Assembly: GCA_021740385.1 (NCBI GenBank)
Contig: JAIOZY010000045.1
Span: 1 to 41,063, forward strand
Length of the DNA: 41,063 nt
Reading direction: 5' to 3'
Source of the DNA: Prolixibacteraceae bacterium
GTDB lineage: Bacteria > Bacteroidota > Bacteroidia > Bacteroidales > Prolixibacteraceae
This document shows positions 15,907 through 25,175 of this stretch, one piece after another (the first letter of the stretch is position 1; each line of letters begins with the position of its first letter). The position numbers and the translations under genes were made by a program. The notes beneath the pieces were generated by a model. The model ran no database searches. It worked only from the letters and a program-made list of their open reading frames with translations, and had not been told where the DNA came from.

Positions 15907-16779
15907 CTATGAATTTTTGTTATACACCCTAAATTTATTGTATTTTAGGGCATCGTTGTACAAACTATCCTTAATTTCTCTTAAAAAATCTAATTTTTCA
16001 TGGTTAATAATCGACCCCTTTATTTGTGGTGTTACAAATTCGATGGGGGCATGCTGGCCTGGAAGCATGTATTTTTTTATGGCAATAAGGTGTTGCTCAT
16101 CGTTGTTTTCTGCCTCAATTAGTTTGTGTTGTTTCAAGTATGCTTCGGGGTTAGGCAGTTTTGTGTTTGCCTGTTGCAGTAAGTTGTTTAAGTATAGCCA
16201 TTTGTTGTTGAAATTGTCGTATTTTTTGGCAAAGCCATAAACAAATTCCTCGTATTTCTGAATGTCTTTTTCCCGGTTGCTTGTAAGCGACTTTTTAACG
16301 TCATCGGGAACATTTACCCCAACAGGAAAAATAATGTAACTAACCTGTACAATGGGTTCAGAAAGGATGTATTTATCGATGTTTTGTTGATAAAAATCCT
16401 GTATTTCTTCGTCGGTAATTTGGCGATTGAGAATTTCACTGTAGCGCTTTTTTTTATAATGAAATATGATTAACTCCTGACGGTATTTTTCAATTTCTTT
16501 TTCAATTTTCAGTTGTTCTGATGTTAGTTTTTTTTCGGCTTCGGCAACAAGCAGTTCTTGTTTTATCCATTTGTTTATGTAATCGTTTACAAATTCAATG
16601 CTGTCGTTGCCCGTTATCATTTGCGGAAAATCATCTTGCAATTGCGAATAGCGTAAATTTTTATCCATAACAATGGCAATAACAGGGTCGTTTGGTTCAG
16701 CATTTTTATTGTTGCAAGCTGTTACGGCTCCCAATAGGATAAAAGTGAACAACATATACAGAATTTCGTGCCGATTCAT
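15907..16779 (-). CDS. SurA-N-like periplasmic lipoprotein lacking a PPIase domain
   Basis: This 290-residue putative lipoprotein has a lipobox ending in C22 (GAVTAC). The sequence is rich in charged helices (about 45-135) and resembles the chaperone part of SurA/PpiC proteins, including the INKWIKQELLVAEAEKKL segment. No parvulin core (HIL... GYHI) is present, so it is unlikely to be an active isomerase. It lies between two PPIase genes: its stop is 2 nt from the downstream SurA-like start, and it begins 39 nt after the upstream gene. A role as an accessory chaperone in outer-membrane protein delivery is inferred from the neighbours. Confidence 0.7.
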   Translation of the reverse strand: MNRHEILYMLFTFILLGAVTACNNKNAEPNDPVIAIVMDKNLRYSQLQDDFPQMITGNDSIEFVNDYINKWIKQELLVAEAEKKLTSEQLKIEKEIEKYRQELIIFHYKKKRYSEILNRQITDEEIQDFYQQNIDKYILSEPIVQVSYIIFPVGVNVPDDVKKSLTSNREKDIQKYEEFVYGFAKKYDNFNNKWLYLNNLLQQANTKLPNPEAYLKQHKLIEAENNDEQHLIAIKKYMLPGQHAPIEFVTPQIKGSIINHEKLDFLREIKDSLYNDALKYNKFRVYNKNS

Positions 16780-16818
16780 ATTTATACTTGCCTGTTATGC
16801 AGGGTTTTTGTTTTGAAT

Positions 16819-18753
16819 TTATTTAACGCTTTTTACTTTACGCAGTAATTTTTTATTAACCTTAACATCGTATTTTTCGTGCAGGTGTTTTAACCATTTT
16901 TCTTCAATAACATCTTGGTAGTCTGAAATATAAAGCCCGCGAGCTTCATCGAGTGTTTTCACGCCCGAGTCTTTCAATTCTCCCCAAAGAAAATAGAGGT
17001 CATCTTTAACGTTTTTGGGTTTTTCTTCTCCCCAAACGAGGTAATCCATATTTCGGCTTGCCCCTTTTTCCCAGCGGCTTTTTGTTACTGAAATGTTGCG
17101 TTCGCCGTTTGTATTGATCTGTTCCAATATTGCATCGGGGTCGGTAATGCCTGCTTCGAGCAGCGAGTCGGCTTTTTTGCGGGCTTCGGCATTAAAGCAG
17201 TGAAGGTATAGTCCGTCGAAATGCTCGCCAAGTTTATATTTTCCTTTGTTTTCTTCGTAGTACTCCAACAAGCCTGTTGTATCGTTCATGGCAACATTCC
17301 AAACATCGCTTTCCATTACCGTGAAGAGCAATATTCCATCGTGGTATTCCTGCAGAAGGCTTTTGAATTCCGGGTATTTCATTGTTAGCCTGCTGTCTTC
17401 ATATTCGACAATTTCTTCTTCAATAAATTCGTTAAATCCAATGTGCATGAGCCTTTTAAGGGTTTTGCCTTTTGGTATCAGAAAATTAATTAGTTGTTGG
17501 CCGTTGTATTTCTGGTCAGCAAATTCGAATAAAACAAGTTTAGCAGCTTTTTCGGGAATTTCTGCTTTAATCGTGTCGGGCATCATGCTTTTAAACTGAT
17601 CAAAATTTGACGAATACACTTTAAAGTTGTATTCATTTTTCAGTTTTGCAATGAAGCGTTTTTTGCTTTGGGCTGTTCGTTTGGGGCTCGATTTGATTTT
17701 TGAAGCGAGTTCGGCTTCCAGTTCTTCAAAAGTTTTGGGCGGCCTGAAGTCGAGCCTTTTTATAATGTGCCACCCGTAGCGGGTGCGTACCGGTTTCGTA
17801 TAATCACCATCGTTTTCAAGGGCAAATGCTGCATTGGCAAATTCTTCGGAAAAGAAGCCACGGTTAATGAATTCAAGCAGGCCGTCTTGTTTTGCCGAGG
17901 GTTTATCGTCGGAGTTTTCCCTGGCCAGTTTGCCAAAATCGGCGCCATTTTCAAGCAGGTTGTACAGGCTGTCGGCTTCAGCTTCAAGGCGTATGTCTTC
18001 TTCTTCACTTACAGAGTCGGTTACAGCAAACCGTTTCATGATGTGGGCCACTTTAACTTCCCCTTCCGAAGGTTTTTTGTCGGTTACTTTAATGAGGTGA
18101 TAACCAATTTTTGTTTTTACGGGCATGCTAATTTCTCCAATGGGTGTGTTGTAACATGCATCTTCAAACTCGGTTATCATTTTAAATGCATTGAAATATC
18201 CCAGGTTTCCCTTATTAATTTTTGCCGAAGGATCGGTTGAATATTGCACAGCTGCCTCTTCGAATGTAATTTCATTGTTCACGATTTTTTCCCTGATGTC
18301 CATGAGTTTATTGTAGGCTTCAAGGGTATCGGCAGGTGGTGCATTATTGTTGACCGAAAGCAAAATATGGCTGGCTTTCACAAAATTAACGGTACGGTTG
18401 TAAACATCCCGTACGATTGAATCCGTTATTTCCCTGTCGGTGAGGTAATTTTTGGCCAGTTCGTCGCGGTATGTTTTAAATTCATCGCGAAAGGCTTTTG
18501 TTGTATCAAGGCCGCGGTTTTCGGCTTCAATTACCTTGAGTTTGAAATTGATAAACATTTCCATGTATTCCTCTGGCGTTTTAACCTCGCTTTCATCATT
18601 CAGGTTCGTGTTGTTTTTCCAATATATTTTTTCATACGCTTCTTTTGTTATTTCCCGGCCATCGATGGTAACAATGATGTTGTTTTTTGCTGATGTAAAA
18701 ACGGAAAGGATCAGGAATAGCAATAAAAAATTAATGATTCGTGCATTTTTCAT
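16819..18753 (-). CDS. Periplasmic peptidylprolyl isomerase with two parvulin domains
   Basis: The product is about 644 residues from the ATG at 18753; an upstream in-frame ATG at 18786 would add 11 residues. The later start puts the signal peptide (ARIINFLLLFLILSVFTSA) at the N-terminus and is preferred. A SurA-type helical part is followed by two parvulin domains: the first begins near ASHILLSVNN and ends GYHLIKVTDKKP, the second begins VKVAHIMKRF and ends YGWHIIKRLDFRPP. A C-terminal region of about 300 residues has no clear match and may be a further chaperone domain. It is the first gene of the three-gene folding-factor group and lies downstream of guaB. Confidence 0.85.
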   Translation of the reverse strand: MKNARIINFLLLFLILSVFTSAKNNIIVTIDGREITKEAYEKIYWKNNTNLNDESEVKTPEEYMEMFINFKLKVIEAENRGLDTTKAFRDEFKTYRDELAKNYLTDREITDSIVRDVYNRTVNFVKASHILLSVNNNAPPADTLEAYNKLMDIREKIVNNEITFEEAAVQYSTDPSAKINKGNLGYFNAFKMITEFEDACYNTPIGEISMPVKTKIGYHLIKVTDKKPSEGEVKVAHIMKRFAVTDSVSEEEDIRLEAEADSLYNLLENGADFGKLARENSDDKPSAKQDGLLEFINRGFFSEEFANAAFALENDGDYTKPVRTRYGWHIIKRLDFRPPKTFEELEAELASKIKSSPKRTAQSKKRFIAKLKNEYNFKVYSSNFDQFKSMMPDTIKAEIPEKAAKLVLFEFADQKYNGQQLINFLIPKGKTLKRLMHIGFNEFIEEEIVEYEDSRLTMKYPEFKSLLQEYHDGILLFTVMESDVWNVAMNDTTGLLEYYEENKGKYKLGEHFDGLYLHCFNAEARKKADSLLEAGITDPDAILEQINTNGERNISVTKSRWEKGASRNMDYLVWGEEKPKNVKDDLYFLWGELKDSGVKTLDEARGLYISDYQDVIEEKWLKHLHEKYDVKVNKKLLRKVKSVK

Positions 18754-18885
18754 TGTTGTTGTTTTTTTAATGATGTTTTTCAACATAGGTATTTTTTATA
18801 ATGTTTTCGTATTTAATCAATTATATTTAGTTGGCTGCTGCAACAGGTTGTTAACTTTTAGGTGCAAAACGCAACTATTGGTGCT

Positions 18886-20361
18886 TTATTGCCGGCTGCT
18901 GTAGTTTGGGGCCTCACGTGTAATGGAGACATCGTGCGGATGGCTCTCGGTTACCCCTGACGGAGTAATTTTTACAAATTTGGCATGGTGCAGTGCCTGG
19001 ATATTTTTTGCACCACAATAGCCCATTCCGGCCCTTAGTCCGCCAATAAGCTGGTATAATACTTCATATACCGTTCCTTTGAATGGGACACGGGCTGTTA
19101 TGCCTTCGGGAACCAGTTTTTTTATGTCATCTTCCATGTCCTGGAAATAGCGGTCTTTCGAGCCCATTTGCATTGCTTCAATAGAGCCCATGCCGCGGTA
19201 CGATTTAAATTTCCGTCCCTGGAATAAAATGGTTTCGCCCGGCGATTCTTCAACCCCGGCAAACATGCCACCGGCCATAACCGAATGGGCACCGGCAGCA
19301 AGCGCCTTAATAATGTCACCCGAATATCGGAGCCCGCCATCGGCAATAACGGGTACCCCGGAGTCTTTCAACGCTTTGGCCACATTGTAAATGGCTGATA
19401 ATTGCGGTACGCCCACACCGGCAATTACACGTGTTGTGCAAATGGAACCGGGCCCGATACCTACTTTAACGGCATCGGCACCGGCCAGTACCAGGTCGGT
19501 GGCTGCTTCGGCCGTAGCAATATTGCCTACAACAAATTCTTTGTGGGGATATTTGGCTTTCGCTTTTTTTAGTATTTCAAGTACATTTTTTGAGTGGCCA
19601 TGCGCCGAGTCCATTACAATGGCATCAACATCGGCCTTGATTAGCTCGTCGATGCGGTCCATGCTGTCGGCACTAAAACCAACGGCTGCAGCAACCCGTA
19701 AACGCCCCTTTTCGTCTTTGCAGGCATTGGGCTTGTCTTTGGCTTTGGTAATGTCTTTGTAGGTTACTAACCCGATTAGTTTGTTGTTTTTGTCAACAAC
19801 CGGTAATTTTTCTATTTTGTTTTCCTGCAAAATATCGGCAGCTTTTTCAAGGTCGGTCGATTCGAATGTTGTTACCAGGTTTTCGCTGGTCATTACTTCG
19901 CTAATGCGCTTGTCGAGCCTTTTTTCGAAACGCAGGTCGCGGTTTGTAACAATACCTACTAAATAACCCTCATCATCAACTACCGGAATGCCGCCAATTT
20001 TATAGGTTTGCATCATGTTGAGCACGTCGGCAACGGTTTTTTCAGGCATCACCGTTATGGGGTCGTAAATCATGCCGTTTTCTGCACGTTTTACCGTTGT
20101 TACCTGTTTTACCTGCTCTTCAATGTCCATGTTTTTGTGAATAACACCTATCCCGCCTTCGCGGGCAATGGCAATGGCCAGTTTCGATTCGGTTACCGTG
20201 TCCATGGCTGCCGAAACGATGGGTGTTTTAAGCACAATAGACCGTGTGAAATGGGTTGAAATATCCACTTCGCGCGGAAGTACTTCGGAAAAGGCCGGTA
20301 TGAGTAAAACATCGTCGAAGGTCAGTCCTTCACTTACTACTTTTTCTTTTAAAAACGACAT
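18886..20361 (-). CDS. guaB: Inosine-5'-monophosphate dehydrogenase
   Basis: This enzyme oxidises IMP to XMP with NAD+, the committed step of GMP synthesis, in the cytoplasm. Started at 20361, the protein is 491 residues, the usual GuaB length and typical N-terminus ([20 protein letters not shown]). The frame extends 10 codons further, without support. A pair of CBS domains sits in the barrel insertion (about 95-215). The catalytic loop GPGSICTTR carries C308, and the flap ends [11 protein letters not shown]. The gene is divergent from recQ and has its own candidate promoter about 28 nt upstream. Confidence 0.96.
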   Translation of the reverse strand: MSFLKEKVVSEGLTFDDVLLIPAFSEVLPREVDISTHFTRSIVLKTPIVSAAMDTVTESKLAIAIAREGGIGVIHKNMDIEEQVKQVTTVKRAENGMIYDPITVMPEKTVADVLNMMQTYKIGGIPVVDDEGYLVGIVTNRDLRFEKRLDKRISEVMTSENLVTTFESTDLEKAADILQENKIEKLPVVDKNNKLIGLVTYKDITKAKDKPNACKDEKGRLRVAAAVGFSADSMDRIDELIKADVDAIVMDSAHGHSKNVLEILKKAKAKYPHKEFVVGNIATAEAATDLVLAGADAVKVGIGPGSICTTRVIAGVGVPQLSAIYNVAKALKDSGVPVIADGGLRYSGDIIKALAAGAHSVMAGGMFAGVEESPGETILFQGRKFKSYRGMGSIEAMQMGSKDRYFQDMEDDIKKLVPEGITARVPFKGTVYEVLYQLIGGLRAGMGYCGAKNIQALHHAKFVKITPSGVTESHPHDVSITREAPNYSSRQ

Positions 20362-20388
20362 GGCTGAAAGTTTTAACGAATTTGTGTG

Positions 20389-20396
20389 CAAATCTA
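20389..20396 (-). promoter_or_regulatory. Candidate -7 box of guaB
   Basis: The minus strand reads TAGATTTG, an exact TAnnTTTG match, with its end 28 nt before the guaB ATG. No clear TTTG -33 box is present at 19-21 nt. Confidence 0.45.
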
Positions 20397-20552
20397 AAAA
20401 AAATCGGTTAATGATTCTGTTTTTCGGAAAACGATTCAGTTACATTTGCCCTTAATGATATTTAAAAAATGTTAAGCCGGAATGTTTGATTATTTTTATA
20501 AAAATATCCGGTTAACTTTATTTTTTGAATTGAAGGCTAAATTGCGCGAATA

Positions 20553-22457
20553 ATGGGCAATTATGAATCAATATTATTGAAATACTGGGGGTATGCTTCT
20601 TTCAGGCCCCTGCAAAAAGAGATTATTCTTTCGGTGGCCGATGGAAGAGACACCCTGGCATTGATGCCTACCGGGGGAGGGAAATCGATTACTTTCCAGG
20701 TATTTTCACTTTCGACCGAGGGCATGTGCCTGGTTGTGACACCGTTAATAGCCCTGATGAAGGATCAGGTGGAAAACCTGAAAAAACGCGGAATTAAGGC
20801 CTTGGCTATTCATTCAGGAATGACACGTGAGGAGATGAAAGTTGCCCTTGATAATGCCACTTGGGGCGACTACAAATTTTTATATTTGTCGCCCGAACGG
20901 ATTGCATCCGAACGGTTTCGTGAGCGGTTGGTTAAAATGAAAATTAACCTGATAGCGGTTGATGAAGCCCATTGTATTTCGCAGTGGGGATACGATTTCA
21001 GGCCGTCGTACCTGCGCATTGCCGAGTTGCGCGAATTGTTCCCCGATACAAAAATACTTGCACTGACTGCTACGGCTACACCAAAAGTGGTAAGCGATAT
21101 TCAGGAAAAATTGCGCTTCGAAAAAGAAAACGTGCTGAAAAAAAGTTTCAACCGTGAAAACCTGATTTACAAAGTACGCATTGAAGATGATAAATTGGGC
21201 TATTTGTTGCGAACATTGAAAAAGACAAACGGATGTGGAATCGTGTACACGCGGAGCAGGAAAAAAACACGTGAAATAGCAGAAGCGCTGGTGAAAAGCG
21301 GGATCAAAGCCGGGTATTACCATGCCGGGCTATCGGCCGAAAGCCGGCATACGCGACAGCACGACTGGGTAAGCGGAAAAACACGCATCATTGTTGCCAC
21401 AAACGCTTTCGGAATGGGAATTGACAAGCCCGATGTGCGCTTCGTGCTGCATGCCGATGCACCCGATTCGCTTGAGGCTTATTTCCAGGAAGCCGGGCGT
21501 GCAGGCCGCGACGGGAAAAAAGCCATGGCGGTTTTGTTGTACAACAATACCGATACCGTTAGGCTCAGAAAGGGAATTAATGAAAAGTTTCCCCCGCCGG
21601 AAACCATCAAACGGGTTTATGAAGCACTGGCAAATTATTTCCAGGTTGCCGTAGGTTTCGGGCAGGGTGTTTCGTTCGATTTTAACCTGGTTGAGTTTGC
21701 CAAACGGTTTGGTTTTTCTTTTGTACAGTCGTTTAGCGCTTTAAAAATCCTCGAACAGGACGGTTACATTGAATTGACCGATGAGCTTGAGCGCCCGTCT
21801 ATTGTGCATTTTCGGGTTAACCGCGAAGATTTGTACAAATTTCAGGTGGCCAATTCGAAGTTTGATTCATTTGTGAAACTTTTGTTAAGGTCGTATACCG
21901 GCATGTTTTCGGAATACACGGCCATAAACGAAGATTTGCTGGCAAAGCGTGCCGGCACTACCCGTGAAGTGATTTACAAATACCTGATTTACCTCGATGC
22001 GCACAAAATAATTCATTACATACCGCAAAAAGACTGCCCGTTTATAATTTATACCCGCGAACGCGTTGAACTTGCCCGTTTAAAAATTTCGAAAGAAAAT
22101 TATACCGAGCGTAAAAAAAGGTACGAAAAACAAGTTGAATCGGTAATCGGGTATGCTACTTCATCGTCGGTTTGCCGGAGCGCATCGCTGCTGGCATATT
22201 TTGGCGAGAAATTCTCGGCCCGTTGTGGCGAATGCGATGTGTGTGAAAAGATGAACAGCCTCGGGATGAGCAATATCGAGTTCAACCGTATCGCATCAGA
22301 TATTCAGCAACTGCTTGAAAAAAAACCGATGCTTAAGCATGAACTATTCTTTAAGGTGAAAGGGAAAGAAGAAAACATTCAATCGGTAATGCGCTGGTTA
22401 CTCGATAATTCAAAGATTACCGAACGCATTGACAAGAAGCTTGAGTGGAAGGGGTAA
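20553..22457 (+). CDS. recQ: RecQ-family ATP-dependent DNA helicase
   Basis: This 634-residue 3'-5' DNA helicase acts in recombination and fork repair. Walker A is PTGGGKS (39-45), and the DEAH box with the RecQ aromatic loop is DEAHCISQWGYDFRPSY (137-153). The helicase C domain carries ATNAFGMGIDKPDVRFVLH and QEAGRAGRDG. The RQC zinc site appears as CRSASLL...CGECDVCE (about 541-568). The C-terminus ends in a short winged-helix-like tail and no HRDC domain is recognised, so this is a short-form RecQ. It is divergent from guaB. Confidence 0.95.
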   Translation: MGNYESILLKYWGYASFRPLQKEIILSVADGRDTLALMPTGGGKSITFQVFSLSTEGMCLVVTPLIALMKDQVENLKKRGIKALAIHSGMTREEMKVALDNATWGDYKFLYLSPERIASERFRERLVKMKINLIAVDEAHCISQWGYDFRPSYLRIAELRELFPDTKILALTATATPKVVSDIQEKLRFEKENVLKKSFNRENLIYKVRIEDDKLGYLLRTLKKTNGCGIVYTRSRKKTREIAEALVKSGIKAGYYHAGLSAESRHTRQHDWVSGKTRIIVATNAFGMGIDKPDVRFVLHADAPDSLEAYFQEAGRAGRDGKKAMAVLLYNNTDTVRLRKGINEKFPPPETIKRVYEALANYFQVAVGFGQGVSFDFNLVEFAKRFGFSFVQSFSALKILEQDGYIELTDELERPSIVHFRVNREDLYKFQVANSKFDSFVKLLLRSYTGMFSEYTAINEDLLAKRAGTTREVIYKYLIYLDAHKIIHYIPQKDCPFIIYTRERVELARLKISKENYTERKKRYEKQVESVIGYATSSSVCRSASLLAYFGEKFSARCGECDVCEKMNSLGMSNIEFNRIASDIQQLLEKKPMLKHELFFKVKGKEENIQSVMRWLLDNSKITERIDKKLEWKG

Positions 22458-22469
22458 ATTCCAAATTCT

Positions 22470-22617
22470 CCGCCTTCGCTGAAGCTATGGCGGATAAAAC
22501 AAAATCTACGCTTCGTCTCAACAACCCTTGCCAGTAACAATTAGTATCTAATACCCAGCATCGAGCATCCAGTATCGAGCATCCAGCATCGAGCATCCAG
22601 AATCCAGTATCGAAAAT
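22470..22617. repeat. Hairpin plus heptanucleotide array 1
   Basis: Between recQ and rlmD, a TCCGCC...GGCGGA inverted repeat (about 22470-22496) is followed by a period-7 tandem array. The array runs from about 22541 to 22617, roughly 11 units of the form CCAGTAT/CGAGCAT. The unit family is the reverse complement of that at 28599-28668, where a related hairpin-like sequence also sits beside the array. It is not a CRISPR array: units are contiguous, with no spacers. Confidence 0.8.
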
Positions 22618-22630
22618 CAAACGGGTTTTA

Positions 22631-22638
22631 TATTTTTG
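22631..22638 (+). promoter_or_regulatory. Candidate -7 box of rlmD
   Basis: TATTTTTG matches TAnnTTTG and lies 25 nt before the rlmD ATG, directly after the heptamer array. The -33 region falls at the array's edge and has no TTTG. Confidence 0.4.
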
Positions 22639-22662
22639 TCCTGAATTTAATGCTTAACAAGT

Positions 22663-24075
22663 ATGGGACGTAACCGCAACAAAAAGCCTTTTTTCGAGCA
22701 TGTTGAAATCGTTGATATTGGCGCCGGGGGAAAGGCAATTGCAAAAATTGACGAACGGGTAGTTTTTATCCCCCTTGCTATTCCCGGCGACATAGTCGAT
22801 ATTCAGGTTACCAAAAAGCGAAAACGTTTTTTTGAGGGACGAATCGTAAATTTTAGGAAATATTCCGAATTGCGGGTTGAACCATTTTGCAAACATTTTG
22901 GCGTGTGCGGTGGCTGCAAGTGGCAGCATTTACCGTATGATAAACAATTGTATTATAAGCAAAAACAGGTTGCAGACCAGTTGCAGCGGATTGGGAAAAT
23001 TGACATGCCTGAAATATCACCAATTCTGGGTTCTGAAAAAACAAGGTTTTACAGGAATAAACTGGAATTTACGTTCTCGAATAAACGGTGGCTTACATTT
23101 GAAGAGATTGAAGCTGGCAGCGAAATTAAGAATAATAATGCGCTTGGGTTTCATGTACCTGGACTGTTCGATAAAGTTGTGGATATTGAAAAATGTTGGT
23201 TACAGGCCGATCCATCTAATGCAATCAGGAATACTTTGCGTGAATACGCGTTAAAAAATGACTTTGAATTTTTTGACATCAAACAGCAAAACGGATTCCT
23301 CCGGAATGTGATCATTCGAACCTCTTCAACAGGTGAAGTAATGGTGATCGTTTCGTTTTTTGAAAATGATAAGGAAAAACGGGAGGCTTTGTTAAATATG
23401 CTTTCATTTGAGTTTCCCGGAATTACTTCGTTGATGTATGTGATTAACCAGAAAGGCAACGATACCATTCTCGATCAGGAAATACTTCTATTTAAAGGCC
23501 GTGATCACATTTTCGAGGAAATGGAAGGGCTGCGGTTTAAAATCGGGCCAAAATCGTTTTACCAGACCAACTCCCAACAGGCTTTTGAATTGTACAAAGT
23601 TGCCCGCGATTTTGCCGGGTTGAGTGGGGAAGAGGTGGTTTACGATTTGTATACCGGCACCGGCACCATCGCCAATTTTGTGGCAGGCCGGGCTAAAAAG
23701 GTGGTGGGCATTGAATATGTTCCCGAAGCCATTGAAGATGCAAAAATCAACTCGGAATTAAACAGTATAAATAATACCCTGTTTTTTGCAGGCGATATGA
23801 AGGCTGTTCTTAATGATGTTTTTATTTCTGAGCATGGCCGCCCCGACGTGATCATTACCGACCCGCCCCGGGCAGGTATGGATGCAAAAGTGATCGAAAC
23901 CATTTTAAATACAGCCCCGCAACGCATCGTTTATGTAAGCTGCAACCCGGCTACCCAGGCCCGCGACCTTGAATTGCTTGACGGGAAATATCGGGTTATT
24001 AATGTGCAACCCGTTGATATGTTTCCACATACGCATCACGTAGAGAATGTGGTTTTGTTGGGAAAACGAGACTGA
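22663..24075 (+). CDS. rlmD: 23S rRNA (uracil-5-)-methyltransferase, RlmD/RumA type
   Basis: This 470-residue SAM-dependent enzyme makes 5-methyluridine in 23S rRNA (U1939 in the E. coli family member). An N-terminal TRAM RNA-binding domain (about 8-66) is followed by the iron-sulfur ligands C76, C82 and C85 (CKHFGVCGGC), with a fourth cysteine near C178. The methyltransferase domain has VYDLYTGTGTIANF, TDPPRAGMD and the catalytic C427 in VYVSCNP. Length is usual. RlmD against a close RumA/RlmC-type relative cannot be separated with certainty by eye, but the TRAM domain and Fe-S motif support RlmD. Confidence 0.85.
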   Translation: MGRNRNKKPFFEHVEIVDIGAGGKAIAKIDERVVFIPLAIPGDIVDIQVTKKRKRFFEGRIVNFRKYSELRVEPFCKHFGVCGGCKWQHLPYDKQLYYKQKQVADQLQRIGKIDMPEISPILGSEKTRFYRNKLEFTFSNKRWLTFEEIEAGSEIKNNNALGFHVPGLFDKVVDIEKCWLQADPSNAIRNTLREYALKNDFEFFDIKQQNGFLRNVIIRTSSTGEVMVIVSFFENDKEKREALLNMLSFEFPGITSLMYVINQKGNDTILDQEILLFKGRDHIFEEMEGLRFKIGPKSFYQTNSQQAFELYKVARDFAGLSGEEVVYDLYTGTGTIANFVAGRAKKVVGIEYVPEAIEDAKINSELNSINNTLFFAGDMKAVLNDVFISEHGRPDVIITDPPRAGMDAKVIETILNTAPQRIVYVSCNPATQARDLELLDGKYRVINVQPVDMFPHTHHVENVVLLGKRD

Positions 24076-24204
24076 TTTAAAAATTCCTTAACCATTTTAT
24101 TCGTTCAGTTTAATTTACTGATGCTACGACCTTCCAACTGGAAAAAATTATTATATTGCCATTTCTGAAACCATGCAGGCAGCGCTTAAAAAAGAGCCAC
24201 AAGT

Positions 24205-24489
24205 AGCAATTATGCAGAATTTGATTCCCCAACAGACAAGCAGACTTATGAAAATGTTGTTGCAAAATTAAAGAAGGAAGACTTAAAGTATTTACACGAA
24301 ACAACAGAGGAGCGCTGGGGGCAAAAAACAATAAGATTTTATGATCCGGAGGATAATTTAATTGAGATTGGAGAGACAATCCCTTGTTTTGTAAAACGGT
24401 TTAAAAATCAGGGGATGACAGAAAGTGAAGTCTCAGAACGAACATCTGTTCCCATTGAAATGGTAATGAAAATATGTCAGGAGGTATGA
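24205..24489 (+). pseudogene. C-terminal remnant of a VOC-family (glyoxalase/bleomycin-resistance-like) protein
   Basis: An open stretch without a start codon reads AEFDSPTDKQTYENVVAKL..., then ERWGQKTIRFYDPEDNLIEIGE, and ends at the TGA at 24487-24489. The RFYDPxxNLIEIGE pattern is the conserved C-terminal half of VOC-fold metalloenzymes. A tail (KRFKNQGMTESEVSERTSVP) typical of a bacterial VOC subfamily follows. The N-terminal half is missing or scrambled: upstream the frame meets a stop near 24190, and the remaining 24110-24200 sequence gives no VOC match. The stop overlaps the start region of the next gene. Confidence 0.7.
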
Positions 24490-24890
24490 AATATCAAGGG
24501 ATGATTGCCCCTTGTGGGATGAATTGCGGACTTTGCATAGGGCATCTTCGTAAAAGAAAACCCTGTGGTGGTTGTCTCGGTGCTAATGACATAAACAAGC
24601 CCGATGTTTGCAGGAGCTGCACTGTGGTTGCTTGTGACCAATTAGCCATAACAGAATCCGGATTCTGTTATGAGTGTCCGAAATATCCCTGTCGAAGATT
24701 AAAAACACTTGATAAACGCTACAGCACAAAATACGGTATGAGTATGTTTGAGAATCTTGCTTTCATAAAAGATAAAGGGTTGGAGAACTTTCTAAAATCA
24801 GAAGAGAAAAAATGGGCTTGTCCGAATTGTGGCTCAGGATTGAGTGTTCACAGAGACAATTGTTTGAATTGTGACTATAAATACAGATGA
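24486..24890 (+). CDS. DUF3795 cysteine-rich protein
   Basis: This small protein is about 134 residues from the ATG at 24486, or 138 from an in-frame ATG at 24474. It is dense in cysteines: CGMNCGLCIGHL near the N-terminus, CGGCLG, CRSC, CYECPKYPC, and a final zinc-ribbon-like CPNCG...CLNCDY. The N-terminal motif IAPCGMNCGLC marks the DUF3795 family, of unknown function; the cysteines suggest metal binding. The ATG at 24486 overlaps the stop of the decayed VOC gene (ATGA), which points to a former two-gene operon. AGGAGG sits directly before that ATG, too close to be a good ribosome site for it, so the true start is uncertain (24474, 24486 or 24501). Confidence 0.75.
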   Translation: MKYQGMIAPCGMNCGLCIGHLRKRKPCGGCLGANDINKPDVCRSCTVVACDQLAITESGFCYECPKYPCRRLKTLDKRYSTKYGMSMFENLAFIKDKGLENFLKSEEKKWACPNCGSGLSVHRDNCLNCDYKYR

Positions 24891-25142
24891 AAACACACGG
24901 TAAATATATGTAATTCAGGAGTTTCAGAAGTTTTTGAGCAGTATCACCCGCATCAATTATTAGACTGGCGAACCTAATAGGAAAGAAGCACGAAACCACC
25001 CTGCTAAATTATATGCTATCCCCTGGCTGGTAAATCCAATTCAGCAATAAATCCAAATTCAATAGTGCAACATGTGTTTAGTATAAAGCCCGGCAGATTG
25101 TCATCTCCACATTGCATATTTCCAAAACAATCCGTCTGTCTG

Positions 25143-25162
25143 TTTGTTATATGGTAAACAAA
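25143..25162. promoter_or_regulatory. Operator-like dyad before the E2 gene
   Basis: TTTGTTATATGGTAAACAAA lies 14 nt before the E2 start. The right half resembles the dyads at 2191-2211 and 3488-3508 (TATATnGTAAAC). A regulator site is possible but unproven. The rest of the 285-nt gap before E2 holds nothing recognised. Confidence 0.3.
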
Positions 25163-25175
25163 AAAGAAGTATAAC

